Source: Planctomycetota bacterium (GTDB taxonomy: Bacteria > Planctomycetota > E44-bin39). From it: DNA of 64,000 nucleotides. The notes beneath the pieces were generated by a model that saw only the letters and a program-made list of their open reading frames with translations, was not told the DNA's origin and searched no databases. Of the stretch, positions 24,901 to 33,514 are shown piece after piece. The stretch covers positions 1 through 64,000 of the forward strand of contig SOJX01000076.1 in assembly GCA_004376375.1 (NCBI GenBank), written 5' to 3'. Made by a program: the position numbers and the translations under genes. Numbering within the stretch: the first letter of the stretch is position 1; the number at the start of each line of letters is the position of its first letter.

Positions 24901-27116
24901 AGGCAATCGAATGCATCAATAATGTTGTGGAGTATTCAAAAGAAGGATTGCCGGTTCCCGTTGAGGGCCAGGCCAGCCTTGACCTTGGGACCACCTGTCT
25001 GCGGCGCGGTCGATTGGAAGAGGCGGAAAATCATTTGCTTGCCGCTCTTGAAAAATCAGACGAAGCTGAGGACCGGCGACTCAATGTGGAAACTTTACTT
25101 AAACTTGCAGACATGCACCATGTAAAAAATTCCCCCGATAAATGTCGGGAAGTGTGTGAAAAAGCGCTTGGCAAAGCCACGAAAATTGGCGCGTTGGATC
25201 TCCAGGCATGGGCGAATCTGGCCCTGGGAAAATGTTATGAGGTGGAAACGAAGCTGCAACAAGCCAAAACTCTTTTGGAAAATTCCCTGAAGACAGGTCG
25301 AAAACTGAGGCTGCCGGACCTCATCCAGAACGCATCATATGAACTCGCCGGGGTATATCGCCAATTGGGCAAGGCAAAGAAATCCCGTGAACTAAATGAA
25401 ATGGCAATAAATAGCGTGCAAAAAGTTGCCGGGAAACTGGATGGGCAGCTCAAGGCTGCATACTTGTCCGCCCCGATCCGTAACGCTATAATAGAGGGGA
25501 CCATACAAGGCAAGTTGCCTTCGAAGATTGAGACGGCTTTACCCTCGGTCAGCAAAGAGAAAAAAAAGGAAAGTTTCGTGACGAAAAAAAAGCGGCCGAA
25601 AGAAGCGGGAATTGAAGCCGATGCCCTGACACGCGACGGCATAATGCTTTTAGGCATGGTAAACCGCATAATAAATGCCGGTTTAGATCCCGACAAGATG
25701 CTCAATATTGCACTTGGAACGCTGATAGATATAACTCAGGCTGAACGCGGCTTCATAATTCTGATTGACGAGCAGGGCCGTTTCAGCCACCGGGTCGCAC
25801 GCAATATCCAGGACGAAGAAATTATTTCGGCTGATTTCAGCCGCAATATTGTTGAGCGGGTTATCAAGACCGGACGCTCGCAACTCATTGACGACGCATC
25901 AGGGAAAAAACAGTTCCAACAGTTCCAGAGCGTAATAAAGTTGAATCTGCGCTCCGTCATGTGCGTTCCTGTAAAAAAGGATTCCAGCGTTATCGGTGTT
26001 ATATACCTTGATAACACGTCACTGACGAAACAGTTCGGCGAGAATGACAGGACACTGGTTGAAGCTTTTGCACAAAAGATCGCTGCCCCTCTCCGGATAT
26101 CGCTGGAACATGAAAAACAAGCGCGAATAATCGAGCAGCTACAGGGCCAGTTGCAGACAAAATATCAGTACGAGAACATAGTGGGCAAAAGTAAGCCGAT
26201 GCAGGATGTCTTCGAAGTACTGGACCGGGTCACTCCAACCGACCTTAACATTTATATATATGGCGACACCGGTACGGGCAAGGAGCTTGTCGCCAAGGCT
26301 ATTCATTATAACGGCCCAAGGAAAGAGAAACCGTTCATATCCGTAAACTGCGGCGCAATACCCGAACCGCTGCTGGAAAGCGAACTCTTCGGTTACGTCA
26401 AAGGCGCATTCACGGGTGCGGACAAAGACAAGAAAGGCCTGTTTGAGGTTGCCAACGGGGGGACTCTCTTTCTGGACGAAATCGGCAATATGTCCGAGGC
26501 AATGCAGCAGAAAATGCTCCGCGTTCTGCAGGAAAAAGAACTAAGACCAATCGGCAGCGATGAGCTGATCAAGCTCGATGTCCGTATTATTTCGGCAACC
26601 AATCGCGACCTCATGGAGCTTGTAGAAAGTAAAGAATTTCGTGAAGACCTCTACTATCGCCTGAGAGTCGCCGAAATTTACCTGCCACCCCTGCGTGAGC
26701 GCCGGGAAGACATATCATTGCTGATTGATTATTTCCTCGAAAAGTACAAGAAGGAAAAAGAAATAAAGAAAGAACTCGAGCCTGCGGCAATTGATTTGCT
26801 GTTGAATTACGACTGGCCCGGAAATGTTCGTGAACTTGAAAACATGATGCAAACGCTCAATCTGGTTGAAGGGTCAAAAATAACTCATGAATCGGTACTG
26901 GCAAATCTTCCGGTTCAGGCCGAAACAGTATTTTCCCCGGACAGGCTCAAGCGGGATAACCTAATGCCTCTTGAAGAGCTGGAGCGGGATTACATAATAA
27001 AGGTTCTCCAAATTGTTGATGGTAATAAAAGCGAGGCAGCCAGAATTCTGGGTATTGACAGAGACACACTTAGAAGGAAATTAAAGAAGTATACCGCCTC
27101 TGAGCCACTGCCGTAA
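21951..27116 (+). CDS. Ser/Thr kinase-ATPase-TPR-GAF-sigma54 activator (module 3)
   Basis: 1721 residues. Kinase 1-275 (GKGGMGEVFLV, ALK lysine, HYDIKPQH with the catalytic Asp, DFG), AAA ATPase about 290-600 (GEEGTGKS), long TPR region about 680-1190 with clear units such as LNNLGLLYTRIGDQTKA and LLNLGILFEREGRYAKA, GAF about 1240-1390 (ERGFIILIDEQG), sigma54 AAA+ about 1405-1640 (GDTGTGKE, GAFTGA, DEIGNM), Fis-type HTH (AARILGIDRDTLRRKLKKY). All core motifs are intact. Its TAA lies inside the first of two TGCCGTA dyads that precede the lipoprotein operon it presumably controls. Same architecture as 6755 and 35644 but clearly more distant from them than they are from each other. Confidence 0.92.
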   Translation: MKPELIQKRYRVLRTLGKGGMGEVFLVEDKLKKDRRVALKTIKPDAPDIDEFVDHFKAEFDSLRKLSHPNLAKVYDFGYDSEKGQYFFSSEYLEGTDLLNASKTLSPDQLYEILVQVCRALEYIHSHGIIHYDIKPQHILVETRANKLVSRIVDFGLAAEVQTKSGLPIRGTIAYLAPEVAKRDLVDGRADLYSLGATLYHVLSGKTPFGGKSPISTLRHHIEKLPEFPSNMNKSIPSPLRQITLKLLAKEPSERYQNANEVIAAINKLANKNFELETTDTRKSYILSPKFVGRERELKKLVERFAELKAGNLEKFFIVIAGEEGTGKSRLLREFKYHVQLSGTPCFTGETATGLNFLRDILRQTVSYFGAENPVVSKYAPYLSRFVPEVARGRKAKALAALDAREDKIRVFDNLARFILAVSEVEKFTLLIEDIDSIDSFFREFLEYLLRTAALSSESRKAIGMLLCATCVDLKEPFPRELTKKHSEQIAIRDFSIDETEALIDSMLRLGEQKAPFAQKVFSVTGGNPLFVEEVMKNLMEEGLVVKQEGIWLVETEKAVFPNTLSSTLSRRLSRHSRQALNVLHALAALNRTVPIRILSQVVEAKDISTDIAGLRKSQMIIRRRNGYELSQPYLGQMLLSKMSRKTLKLLHNRIGNSIEKAHASGIDEHIEEIAYHYLRGSEKKKAIEFGALAAEELRKSYANEAVIDCYRRMLLFLDKDESKKKFEISMKLGEMFELIGQYEKARSTYMPLLRLKSPGKLQQAETYKKIADILFLTGQYDKALQTCNKALTNLEKLKKSTRVLADIYNLIGNIDERKKNMVDAEVNLRKGLKIREKIGDSVAIADSLNNLGLLYTRIGDQTKATRCYQESLDLYKRIGDEGRIGTSLLNLGILFEREGRYAKAAKHFARSLAIQKKVGDKWRVMISMINLGCVYIPMGDYILALDCLEEGLKESREIDSSFGVVHCLANIGRAYLEIGDLDKAIECINNVVEYSKEGLPVPVEGQASLDLGTTCLRRGRLEEAENHLLAALEKSDEAEDRRLNVETLLKLADMHHVKNSPDKCREVCEKALGKATKIGALDLQAWANLALGKCYEVETKLQQAKTLLENSLKTGRKLRLPDLIQNASYELAGVYRQLGKAKKSRELNEMAINSVQKVAGKLDGQLKAAYLSAPIRNAIIEGTIQGKLPSKIETALPSVSKEKKKESFVTKKKRPKEAGIEADALTRDGIMLLGMVNRIINAGLDPDKMLNIALGTLIDITQAERGFIILIDEQGRFSHRVARNIQDEEIISADFSRNIVERVIKTGRSQLIDDASGKKQFQQFQSVIKLNLRSVMCVPVKKDSSVIGVIYLDNTSLTKQFGENDRTLVEAFAQKIAAPLRISLEHEKQARIIEQLQGQLQTKYQYENIVGKSKPMQDVFEVLDRVTPTDLNIYIYGDTGTGKELVAKAIHYNGPRKEKPFISVNCGAIPEPLLESELFGYVKGAFTGADKDKKGLFEVANGGTLFLDEIGNMSEAMQQKMLRVLQEKELRPIGSDELIKLDVRIISATNRDLMELVESKEFREDLYYRLRVAEIYLPPLRERREDISLLIDYFLEKYKKEKEIKKELEPAAIDLLLNYDWPGNVRELENMMQTLNLVEGSKITHESVLANLPVQAETVFSPDRLKRDNLMPLEELERDYIIKVLQIVDGNKSEAARILGIDRDTLRRKLKKYTASEPLP

Positions 27117-27144
27117 ATTACGCCAGTTGCCGTAAAATACGGCA
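27109..27144. promoter_or_regulatory. Paired dyad enhancer sites (UAS), module 3
   Basis: TGCCGTA-AAT-TACGCCA (27109-27125, one mismatch) and TGCCGTA-AAA-TACGGCA (27128-27144, perfect 7-3-7), centres 19 bp apart. The first contains the activator stop codon. Confidence 0.7.
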
Positions 27145-27240
27145 CTCTTATGTGTTTCCTCAAAGGAGCCGCTCCGGGCTTCTCTTTCATAACTCCATCA
27201 AGAACAATAGGTTACACCTGCACGTCAAATATCCTTTCCT

Positions 27241-27257
27241 TAGGTATAACACTTGCT
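27241..27257 (+). promoter_or_regulatory. Sigma54-type promoter, module 3 operon
   Basis: AGGTATAACACTTGCT: GG (27243-27244), ten bases, GC (27255-27256), with the full TTGCT -12 element. It is about 100 bp downstream of the nearer dyad and about 45 bp upstream of the first ATG. Confidence 0.65.
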
Positions 27258-27301
27258 TTATGTAATGCCAGTTGAAATGAACGGTGAAAGGAGAATAAGC
27301 A

Positions 27302-28132
27302 ATGTTTGAACGTAACTGCAGGCTTCGCCTCGTGATGGTGGTTTTCGCAGTTCTCTCTTTAACTCTTCTCAATATATCGGGTGCCGGCTGCGGTAGCGGA
27401 CATAAATCAAGCCGTGGCAATGTACCGGTAAGTACCGGTACCGGCAGCAACACCGGTACCGGCAGCGGGACCGGTACCGGAACCGGTAGCGGCACAGGTG
27501 GCTCAAGCGGTTCCGGAGGGCCGAAGGGTGTAAACTCCATCGCGAACGGCTACAGTTACGCGCCTGATTCCTACGTTGACGGCGGTAATCCATACCCCCT
27601 CATATTTATTCTGCACGGGCTTGGAGATAATCCGAAAAACCTGCTCCTGATGTGGAGTTCGGTCGCGAAAGAGCATGGTTACCTCCTCTGCAGTCTTGCG
27701 GCAAGCGACACGGGAAGTATCGGCGGCTACAATAACGATCCCGGCTCAGTGGATGAGCAGAACATGCTGGCGATGCTCGAGCACATGAAAAGCAATTACA
27801 ACGTGCGGCTCGACAAAATTACATTATTCGGCTTTTCAAACGGAGGCTATTACAGCTGTACGATTGTGTTCAGATTCGCGAAGAACCCGTTTGACGCCTG
27901 GATAGTGTGTTCCGCGTACTCTCTGGGATTTGCACAACCGTCTGCGACGAAGATTCCTGCATACCTGATGTGGGGAAGTAAAGAACAGAGCGCGCCCAAA
28001 TGCCAGAAATTTGCAGACGAGCTCGAAGCAGACGGATGGGACGTTACTACGCGGATTCACTCGAATGGGCATACAGTACCGCAAAGCGAACTGCCCGCAA
28101 TGGCTGACTGGCTTGACGGCAAGATACCGTAA
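27302..28132 (+). CDS. Lipoprotein esterase, LpqC/PHB depolymerase-like
   Basis: 276 residues. Signal, lipobox GAGC, GSGHKSSRG, (GT)n linker to about residue 70. Hydrolase landmarks: oxyanion motif ILHGLGD, nucleophile elbow LFGFSNGGYY (GxSxG) near 180, and a His in SNGHTVPQ near the end. First gene behind the module 3 promoter, followed by CAP and STAS genes. A GAAAGGAG ribosome site stands upstream of the ATG. Probable surface-anchored carboxylesterase; substrate unknown. Confidence 0.8.
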   Translation: MFERNCRLRLVMVVFAVLSLTLLNISGAGCGSGHKSSRGNVPVSTGTGSNTGTGSGTGTGTGSGTGGSSGSGGPKGVNSIANGYSYAPDSYVDGGNPYPLIFILHGLGDNPKNLLLMWSSVAKEHGYLLCSLAASDTGSIGGYNNDPGSVDEQNMLAMLEHMKSNYNVRLDKITLFGFSNGGYYSCTIVFRFAKNPFDAWIVCSAYSLGFAQPSATKIPAYLMWGSKEQSAPKCQKFADELEADGWDVTTRIHSNGHTVPQSELPAMADWLDGKIP

Positions 28133-28184
28133 GAAGTACTCGATTTACTTATCCGTTTCCAACGCGCAATAGAAAGGAAATGAA

Positions 28185-28883
28185 ATGCTGACACGAAACC
28201 ATATCGTTCACCTGTTCATAATTCTTATATCGATTACTTCTCTGGCGGTGGTTACCGGATGTGGAAAAAGCGGTTCCAGCAGCAGAAGCGGCACGCCATC
28301 CTACGGCGGTACCGGCACCGGCGGTACCGGCACCGGCGGTACCGGCACCGGCGGTACCGGCACCGGCGGTACGGGAGGCAACGGAACCGGAAGCGGTACC
28401 GGAAGCGGGACCGGAAGCGGGACCGGAAGCGGGACCGGAAGCGGTACAAGCGGTACGGGTAGTGGAACCGGTGGCGGCGGATATGCAGGTAACGAAGCTG
28501 AATTGTATTGCCTGGAATTAACAAATGCGGAGAGGCAAAAGGAAGGGGTTCAGCCTCTGGAATGGGAACCCTACGTCGCGGAGATAGCGAAATGGTTCGC
28601 GCAGGACAAGAACGATAACGACCCCCAGCATATGCAGAAGCATTATGACAGCCTTGGCAGGCTCCTTAATGTAAGGTTTGCCGATTTCGGTTTCACAAAC
28701 TACCAGACCTGCGGCGAAAACATCGACTGGGGAGTCGGCTCGGGCACTGCCGGCGCGGAAAAAGCCATGAGCGAATGGATGGCAAGTTCCGGTCATAGAA
28801 TGAACATACTGAAGGCCGAATACACGCACATAGGAATCGGCGAGGTCAACGGGCACTGGGTCCAGGATTTCATCAAAAGATAA
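28185..28883 (+). CDS. Lipoprotein, canonical CAP/SCP domain
   Basis: 232 residues. Signal, lipobox [14 protein letters not shown], then a very repetitive Gly/Thr and Gly/Ser linker to about residue 103. CAP landmarks: [55 protein letters not shown] and [14 protein letters not shown]. Both catalytic-type His residues and the GEN motif are intact, which makes it the most typical CAP protein here. The linker is coded by perfect tandem DNA repeats. Second gene of the module 3 operon. Confidence 0.85.
   Translation: MLTRNHIVHLFIILISITSLAVVTGCGKSGSSSRSGTPSYGGTGTGGTGTGGTGTGGTGTGGTGGNGTGSGTGSGTGSGTGSGTGSGTSGTGSGTGGGGYAGNEAELYCLELTNAERQKEGVQPLEWEPYVAEIAKWFAQDKNDNDPQHMQKHYDSLGRLLNVRFADFGFTNYQTCGENIDWGVGSGTAGAEKAMSEWMASSGHRMNILKAEYTHIGIGEVNGHWVQDFIKR
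28304..28460. repeat. Tandem repeats coding the Gly/Thr-Ser linker
   Basis: A 15-bp unit GGCGGTACCGGCACC is repeated about four times, followed by a 12-bp unit of the type GGAAGCGGGACC repeated four or five times. The units are multiples of three, so gain or loss changes linker length without breaking the frame. Confidence 0.8.
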
Positions 28884-28900
28884 ATCAGGAGATAGAAACA

Positions 28901-29320
28901 ATGATGCTGAGAATTACCATGGTAAATAAATGTACGGCAGTCGCACAGATAGAAGGCAGCCTTTGCGGCTCTTTCGCCCGCAGGGTTGCAGATCTGTTCG
29001 ATTCCTGTTTGATGCGGGGAATAAAGGCATTGGTAATCGATATGGAAAACTGTTTTTCAATCGACAGCCTGGGGATGGATTTACTCAGGAAGCTCTCTTT
29101 TCTGGAACTGAGACTTGTGAATATGAACTGGTCTACAAGAGAGTCGTGTCGGGCGGAAATGCCGGAATGGTCCAGGATTGATGGCATTGGGACGATGGCG
29201 GATGTACTGAAATCACTTAATACGATAATAACCACCCAGGATCAGATCATCCTGTACGATTTCAGGGGATGCCACTCTGATGGCCATAACGAACTGACCG
29301 GCATTATGGTTCACGCATAA
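28901..29320 (+). CDS. STAS-domain protein, module 3
   Basis: 139 residues. The core IDMENCFSIDSLGMDLLRKL carries the presumed phosphoserine; SIDSLG is shared with the other three STAS proteins of the window. It has an extra C-terminal stretch of about 45 residues not seen in them. The ATG follows a CAGGAG ribosome site, 17 bases after the CAP gene, so the two are cotranscribed. It is the most divergent of the four. Confidence 0.7.
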   Translation: MMLRITMVNKCTAVAQIEGSLCGSFARRVADLFDSCLMRGIKALVIDMENCFSIDSLGMDLLRKLSFLELRLVNMNWSTRESCRAEMPEWSRIDGIGTMADVLKSLNTIITTQDQIILYDFRGCHSDGHNELTGIMVHA

Positions 29321-29330
29321 AAATATATAA

Positions 29331-29513
29331 GGGCAAAATCTATGGACGGCTCCCGGCAAGGTTAAGAAAAACGGAGTAACGGTAAAGGACATAGGCACCC
29401 GGAGCCTTGGCAAAGAGCTGCTGGAAGAGGTCATTGTCATAGACCGCATGAATAACAAATGGATAGGAACACCCGTTCACGGCGGCGGATTATACAGGTA
29501 TACAGGAGAGTAG
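29331..29513 (+). pseudogene. Gene fragment without start codon
   Basis: An open frame of 60 codons ending at TAG (29511-29513): GQNLWTAPGKVKKNGVTVKD, then a region with WIGTPVHGGGLYRY before the end. Sense is protein-like, but the first start codon is an ATG only 21 codons from the end, with no ribosome site. It lies between the STAS and the next lipoprotein gene. Probably the tail of a lost gene; family not recognised. Confidence 0.45.
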
Positions 29514-29534
29514 CGCCACAAAGGAGAAAACGAA

Positions 29535-30335
29535 ATGTCGACTCGAAAATTCCGTTATAACCTGTTCGTTACGCTTGCAGTTATTATCTCTCTTGTAGTG
29601 GTCCTCGGATGCGGCGGCAGCGGGTCCAGCGGTAGAAGCAGCACCCCGGCCTATGGTACAGGCACTGGCAGCGGTACGGGCAGCGGTACCGGCAGCGGAA
29701 CCGGCAACAGCGGCGGTACCGGCTCCGGAGGCTCCGGCGGGCAACCCGGCTCCTCGACACAGACCCTGGGTGGGGCAAGCTGTTCCGTCTTCGTTCCGGG
29801 CAGCTACAGTGAGTCCACGTCAACTCCGCTTGTCATAGCCTGTCACGGCTCGGGCGGCAAGCCTGCCGACATGACGCACTTCTGGCAACCGGTTGCGGAA
29901 AGCCATGGTTTCATACTTATCGCGCCGTCGGGTACGAGCGCTAACGCTGAAAACATACGGGAAGATGCTAAAGGGCTTTACAACATCGCAATCAAGATGT
30001 GCTATGTCGGCGGTTTTTCACAGGGCGGTATTGATTCGGGATCGCGCGCGCTAAGCTCTGATAATGAAAAGAAATGGGCCGCCATCTTCATGCTCTCGTC
30101 CGGATTCAATCCCGCTCCCAGCGCCTGTTTCCAGAACGCGGCATGGAAGATCCCCGTTTATTTCTCCTGCGGGACGTCCGACAGTACGTTCTTTTCCGTC
30201 GTCCAGAGCGAGCACGGCTATGCCGAGCAAGCCGGACACCCCGCGAAGCTGTGCACGCCCAACGGCGGGCACCAGCTCAGCATCCACGACTACGAAGACT
30301 GCTGGACATGGATATCGGGTCATTCTTCGCCTTGA
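29535..30335 (+). CDS. Lipoprotein esterase, PHB depolymerase/LpqC-like
   Basis: 266 residues. AAGGAG upstream of the ATG. Signal, lipobox VLGC, GGSGSSGRSS, Gly/Thr linker to about residue 75. Domain begins STQTLGGASCSVFVPGSYSE, nearly the same opening as the esterase at 4012-4824 (STQNLGGRDCIVYVPSSYEE). Landmarks: ACHGSGG, GGFSQGGIDS (GxSxG), SCGTSDSTFF and a His in NGGHQLSIHD. Both copies end in a W.W phrase. This pair is good evidence that modules 1 and 3 share cargo genes. Confidence 0.8.
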   Translation: MSTRKFRYNLFVTLAVIISLVVVLGCGGSGSSGRSSTPAYGTGTGSGTGSGTGSGTGNSGGTGSGGSGGQPGSSTQTLGGASCSVFVPGSYSESTSTPLVIACHGSGGKPADMTHFWQPVAESHGFILIAPSGTSANAENIREDAKGLYNIAIKMCYVGGFSQGGIDSGSRALSSDNEKKWAAIFMLSSGFNPAPSACFQNAAWKIPVYFSCGTSDSTFFSVVQSEHGYAEQAGHPAKLCTPNGGHQLSIHDYEDCWTWISGHSSP

Positions 30336-30351
30336 TAAGGAAGGAAACACC

Positions 30352-30858
30352 ATGAAACCATTTCTTACAATGTTGCTGATATTCACGGTTGTATTCTGCA
30401 CGCATTGCGGCAGCAGCAAGTCGAGCGACGTCACGGTCCCGGGAACGGGCGCCGGAACTGGAACCGGCACGGGCACAGGCACGTCAACGGGCAACCCGGG
30501 TGACCTGGACCAGTATTGTCCCGTTTCCTACCTGTGGTTTCGTGGTACCACCGCGGACGGTATTGATATCCAGGCCGGCGGTAATTACGTGACCAACCAC
30601 GTGGAAGGAACGATTGACAACGCTTCAGGCGTTCTTTCTGACGACCAGAGGATAGAGCTCGCCAACCGACTGGCGGCCGCAAACATTACCTCTGAAGAAC
30701 ACTACGGAACCGAGGACATGTCAAACATGACCCGTATCACCGTCGGTAGTAGCGGCACGATAGGAGTGATAATGTTCGGAGACAACCCCCCGGCGCCCGC
30801 GGAATGTCTGGCATTACGCGATTACCTGAAGAGTCTATATCAACAATATAAACCGTGA
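30352..30858 (+). CDS. Lipoprotein of unknown function
   Basis: 168 residues from the ATG at 30352-30354, with AAGGAA upstream; an open frame upstream of it overlaps the esterase and is not coding. Signal, lipobox THCG region with Cys 20, GSSKSSD, (GT)n linker to about residue 47. The remaining 120 residues have no motif I know; they contain an N-terminal Cys-Pro, a Gly-rich beta-like part and a helix ending CLALRDYLKSLYQQYKP. Last gene of the module 3 operon, followed by a terminator. Confidence 0.7.
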   Translation: MKPFLTMLLIFTVVFCTHCGSSKSSDVTVPGTGAGTGTGTGTGTSTGNPGDLDQYCPVSYLWFRGTTADGIDIQAGGNYVTNHVEGTIDNASGVLSDDQRIELANRLAAANITSEEHYGTEDMSNMTRITVGSSGTIGVIMFGDNPPAPAECLALRDYLKSLYQQYKP

Positions 30859-30953
30859 AGAATCCTATATGCGGTACAGGTTAGTTTGCCGTTCCGCCCA
30901 CCCGAAGAGGAGGTGGAATAAGCTTTCGTTATCGCCTGGAGTACCAATACTTA

Positions 30954-30985
30954 AAGCGGCTGCTGTGAAGTAAGCCGCTTTTTTT
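30954..30985 (+). terminator. Terminator between converging operons
   Basis: AAGCGGCT (30954-30961) pairs with AGCCGCTT (30973-30980), followed by T. It separates the rightward module 3 operon from the leftward module 4 operon and may work both ways. Confidence 0.7.
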
Positions 30986-31005
30986 GCAGGTATAAGGCAG
31001 TTGTA

Positions 31006-31743
31006 TTATTGAATCGTCACGTTGCACGCGGGCGTTGCGCCGCCCGGGCCGGGGTGGGCCCATCCATGCGTCTCCTGTATTTTGTTCCAGCACTTCTGGC
31101 TCGCGACGCAGTTTGAGGGGTCGCACCACTTAAGGAGACCTTCGCTGCCGATTGCTGCCGTCGACTGGCAGCAGACGCCTGCACTCGTGTTCCTGCAACT
31201 GTATTCCTCGCTGTGAAAAGGCCCGACCCAGCCGTGTCCGAGTTCATGCATGAAGAGCTGTGCGGGAAGCTTGCCGCTTGACAGGTATATCTGCCAGCCT
31301 GTACTCAAGATGTCGCAGTATGCTGGCGGGTTGCCGAAGGGGCCGTCAACCGCCCTTATTATAATCTTGCCCTCTGAGCCGCCGTTTACCAGCGTCTGAT
31401 TGCGAAGATACCCCTGGCCCTCCGTCCCCTGCCAGAGGAAGCTGTTGAACTCTTTTATCCTTTCCGCCATCCATTCTATGTCAGCTTGCGACGCCTTTTG
31501 TTTAACAGCCCAGGTCAGGTCAAGCGCTTCAGCATCTCCGGGATTGCCGCCGGTTCCGGTTCCGGTCCCGGTCCCGGTGCCGGTCCCGGTTCCATTTCCG
31601 GTTCCGGTTCCGGTTGACGGAACAGAATTGCGGGAGGACTTATGATCCTTGGAGCAACCGGCAAGCGGCAGTATCATCGTCACGGCAAGAAAGAGAATAA
31701 GAAGTCCGAATTTCGCAGGTATAAACGGTAATTTGTGTTTCAT
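31006..31743 (-). CDS. Lipoprotein zinc metalloprotease (paralogue 3)
   Basis: 245 residues from the ATG at 31743-31741 (MKHKLPF), which matches the starts of its paralogues; the frame is open to 31842. Lipobox LAGC, SKDHKSSRNS, (GT)n linker, GNPGDAEALDLTW. Active site MHELGHGWVGPF with SEEYSC, then CCQ in place of the C-x-M-G turn of paralogues 1 and 2, then GLLKWCDPSNC and QKCW. The change at the presumed Met-turn may alter the zinc site (inference). Last gene of the module 4 operon. Confidence 0.75.
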   Translation of the reverse strand: MKHKLPFIPAKFGLLILFLAVTMILPLAGCSKDHKSSRNSVPSTGTGTGNGTGTGTGTGTGTGTGGNPGDAEALDLTWAVKQKASQADIEWMAERIKEFNSFLWQGTEGQGYLRNQTLVNGGSEGKIIIRAVDGPFGNPPAYCDILSTGWQIYLSSGKLPAQLFMHELGHGWVGPFHSEEYSCRNTSAGVCCQSTAAIGSEGLLKWCDPSNCVASQKCWNKIQETHGWAHPGPGGATPACNVTIQ

Positions 31744-31853
31744 AATCCTCTCTCCCTTTGTGTCTCGACTGGAGCAGGGCATGAACGCATCCGTCGGCAA
31801 AATCCCGTTCTTCGCCGGGTTTTTCTTTCGGTTGTGCAACAACGCTTATATGG

Positions 31854-32621
31854 TTATGGGCCCACCACATTTGATTCGGTCAGTTTCAGCAGGAAATTCG
31901 GCTCTTCATACTGAATCATGCCGCCCCCTGGCGCGTAGTATTGTATGATTGTGAAATCATTACCGTCGATATTGCGGTCTTCCTGAATGGCAAGGCAGGA
32001 ATCGCTGATTTCGTCGCCGCTCTGGAAGGTTACGCTTCCCACCGCCATGAGCTGGAACGTGCTCGAGTAGTTTAATGTCGAGTCATCGTACGGGTTATAG
32101 ACTGTCCCGCTGTCGGTCCATTGCTGCCCGACCTGCATTGATGCGAGGCCGAAACGCAACGGCGGATTGAATGTAATGATCTTGCCCTGCTCGTTACATG
32201 CGCCGAATCCCAGCCAGAGGAGGTCGCCCGTGTCGGTCGTATAATAGTCCATCCACAAATAGTGCGAGGAGTTATCCGTAGACACCATCCATGTATTGTA
32301 ACCGAAAATCGTCATGGAACCGTTGCAGAGACTCCTGAAGGCATCGCCATCGTTGGATTGAAATTTCCAATAGTTGCCGGCTGCGAAGTTCAGGTAATCC
32401 TTTATATCGTATGTGTCGGTATTTGTGCCACCGCCGGTGCCGCCGCCACCGCCACCACCACCGGTGCCGCCACCGCCACCACCGCTGCCGCTGCCGCTGC
32501 CGGTGCCGGTAGCTGTCGGGCCGTATACAACCGTATCTCCGCCCCCGCTGCTGCAGTTCACGGAAAAAAACGCGAGCCCCAGGATTATTGCCCCGAAGAC
32601 AAAAACAACGTTCATTTTCAT
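31854..32621 (-). CDS. Lipoprotein of unknown function, beta-rich
   Basis: 255 residues from the ATG at 32621-32619, preceded by GGGGAG. Signal, lipobox SVNC, SSGGGD, Gly-rich linker to about residue 70. The domain opens with YLNFAAGNYWKFQSNDG, a phrase like the xPLxxGNxWxY opening of beta-rich extracellular domains often met in lipoproteins of Bacteroidota and Deltaproteobacteria. It later has LRFGLASMQVGQQWTDSG. No catalytic motif is seen. It sits between two metalloprotease genes in the module 4 operon. Confidence 0.65.
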   Translation of the reverse strand: MKMNVVFVFGAIILGLAFFSVNCSSGGGDTVVYGPTATGTGSGSGSGGGGGGTGGGGGGGGTGGGTNTDTYDIKDYLNFAAGNYWKFQSNDGDAFRSLCNGSMTIFGYNTWMVSTDNSSHYLWMDYYTTDTGDLLWLGFGACNEQGKIITFNPPLRFGLASMQVGQQWTDSGTVYNPYDDSTLNYSSTFQLMAVGSVTFQSGDEISDSCLAIQEDRNIDGNDFTIIQYYAPGGGMIQYEEPNFLLKLTESNVVGP

Positions 32622-32722
32622 TTTTCTCTCCCCTTGCATCATGTTTCCTGTCTATCTACTCTCCCCTTTGAAGCGTCTTATCAGCAGGCATACCGCAACC
32701 AGCGGCATAGGACAAACAAGCG

Positions 32723-33469
32723 TTATTGAATCGTCACGTTGCACGTAGGCGTTGTGCCGCCCGGGCCTGGGTGCACCCATCCGTGCGTCTGCTGCATTTT
32801 ATTCCAGCACCGCTGGCTCGCGACGCAGTTTTCAGGGTCGCACCACTTAAGGAGACCTTCACTTTCTTCTCTATCCAGCGCTCCCTGGCAGCAGATGCCT
32901 GCGCTCTTGTTCCTGCAGCTGTATTCCTCGACGAGAAAAGGTCCGACCCAGGCATGTCCGAACTCGTGCATGAAGACTTGTGCGGGAACTTTGCCGCTTG
33001 ATAACTGTATCTCCCAATCGTCCCCGGGCCAGGTCAACCCCGGCTTGCTGCCTACGGGACCGTCCGCAGTGCCCACTATAATCTGGCCGTCTGAACTGCC
33101 GTTTTTAAGCGTCTGATCGCGAAGATACGCCTGGCCCTCCGTCCCCTGCCAGAGGAAGTTGTTGAACTCTTTTATCCTTCCAGCCATCCATTCTATGCTG
33201 GCCTGCGACGCCTCCTGTTTAACAGCCCAGACTATGTCAATCGCATCGGCTTCTCCGGGGTTTCCACCGCCGCCGGTTCCGGTTCCACTACCGGTTCCGG
33301 TTCCGCTGCCGGTTCCGGTTCCGTTTCCGGTTCCGCCAGGTGGTGGAGCAGCGGCGCGAGATGACTTATGGTTTTTGGAGCAACCGGTAAGTGGCAGTGT
33401 CATTGCCACGGCAAGAAAAAGAACCAGAAGTCCGAATTCCGCGAGCATAAACGGAAATTTGTGCTTCAT
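32723..33469 (-). CDS. Lipoprotein zinc metalloprotease (paralogue 4)
   Basis: 248 residues. MKHKFPFMLAEFGLLVLFLA, lipobox LTGC, SKNHKSSRA, (GT)n linker, GNPGEADAIDIVW. Active site MHEFGHAWVGPF then VEEYSC, CCQGAL, GLLKWCDPENC and QRCW. Closest to paralogue 3, sharing the CCQ variant and the WQGTEGQ phrase in the middle. Near-identical ends (CNVTIQ) in all close copies indicate recent duplication or gene conversion. Confidence 0.75.
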   Translation of the reverse strand: MKHKFPFMLAEFGLLVLFLAVAMTLPLTGCSKNHKSSRAAAPPPGGTGNGTGTGSGTGTGSGTGTGGGGNPGEADAIDIVWAVKQEASQASIEWMAGRIKEFNNFLWQGTEGQAYLRDQTLKNGSSDGQIIVGTADGPVGSKPGLTWPGDDWEIQLSSGKVPAQVFMHEFGHAWVGPFLVEEYSCRNKSAGICCQGALDREESEGLLKWCDPENCVASQRCWNKMQQTHGWVHPGPGGTTPTCNVTIQ

Positions 33470-33514
33470 AATCCTCTCTCCTTTTGTGTTTTCCTGCCTG
33501 TAATACCGATATCT

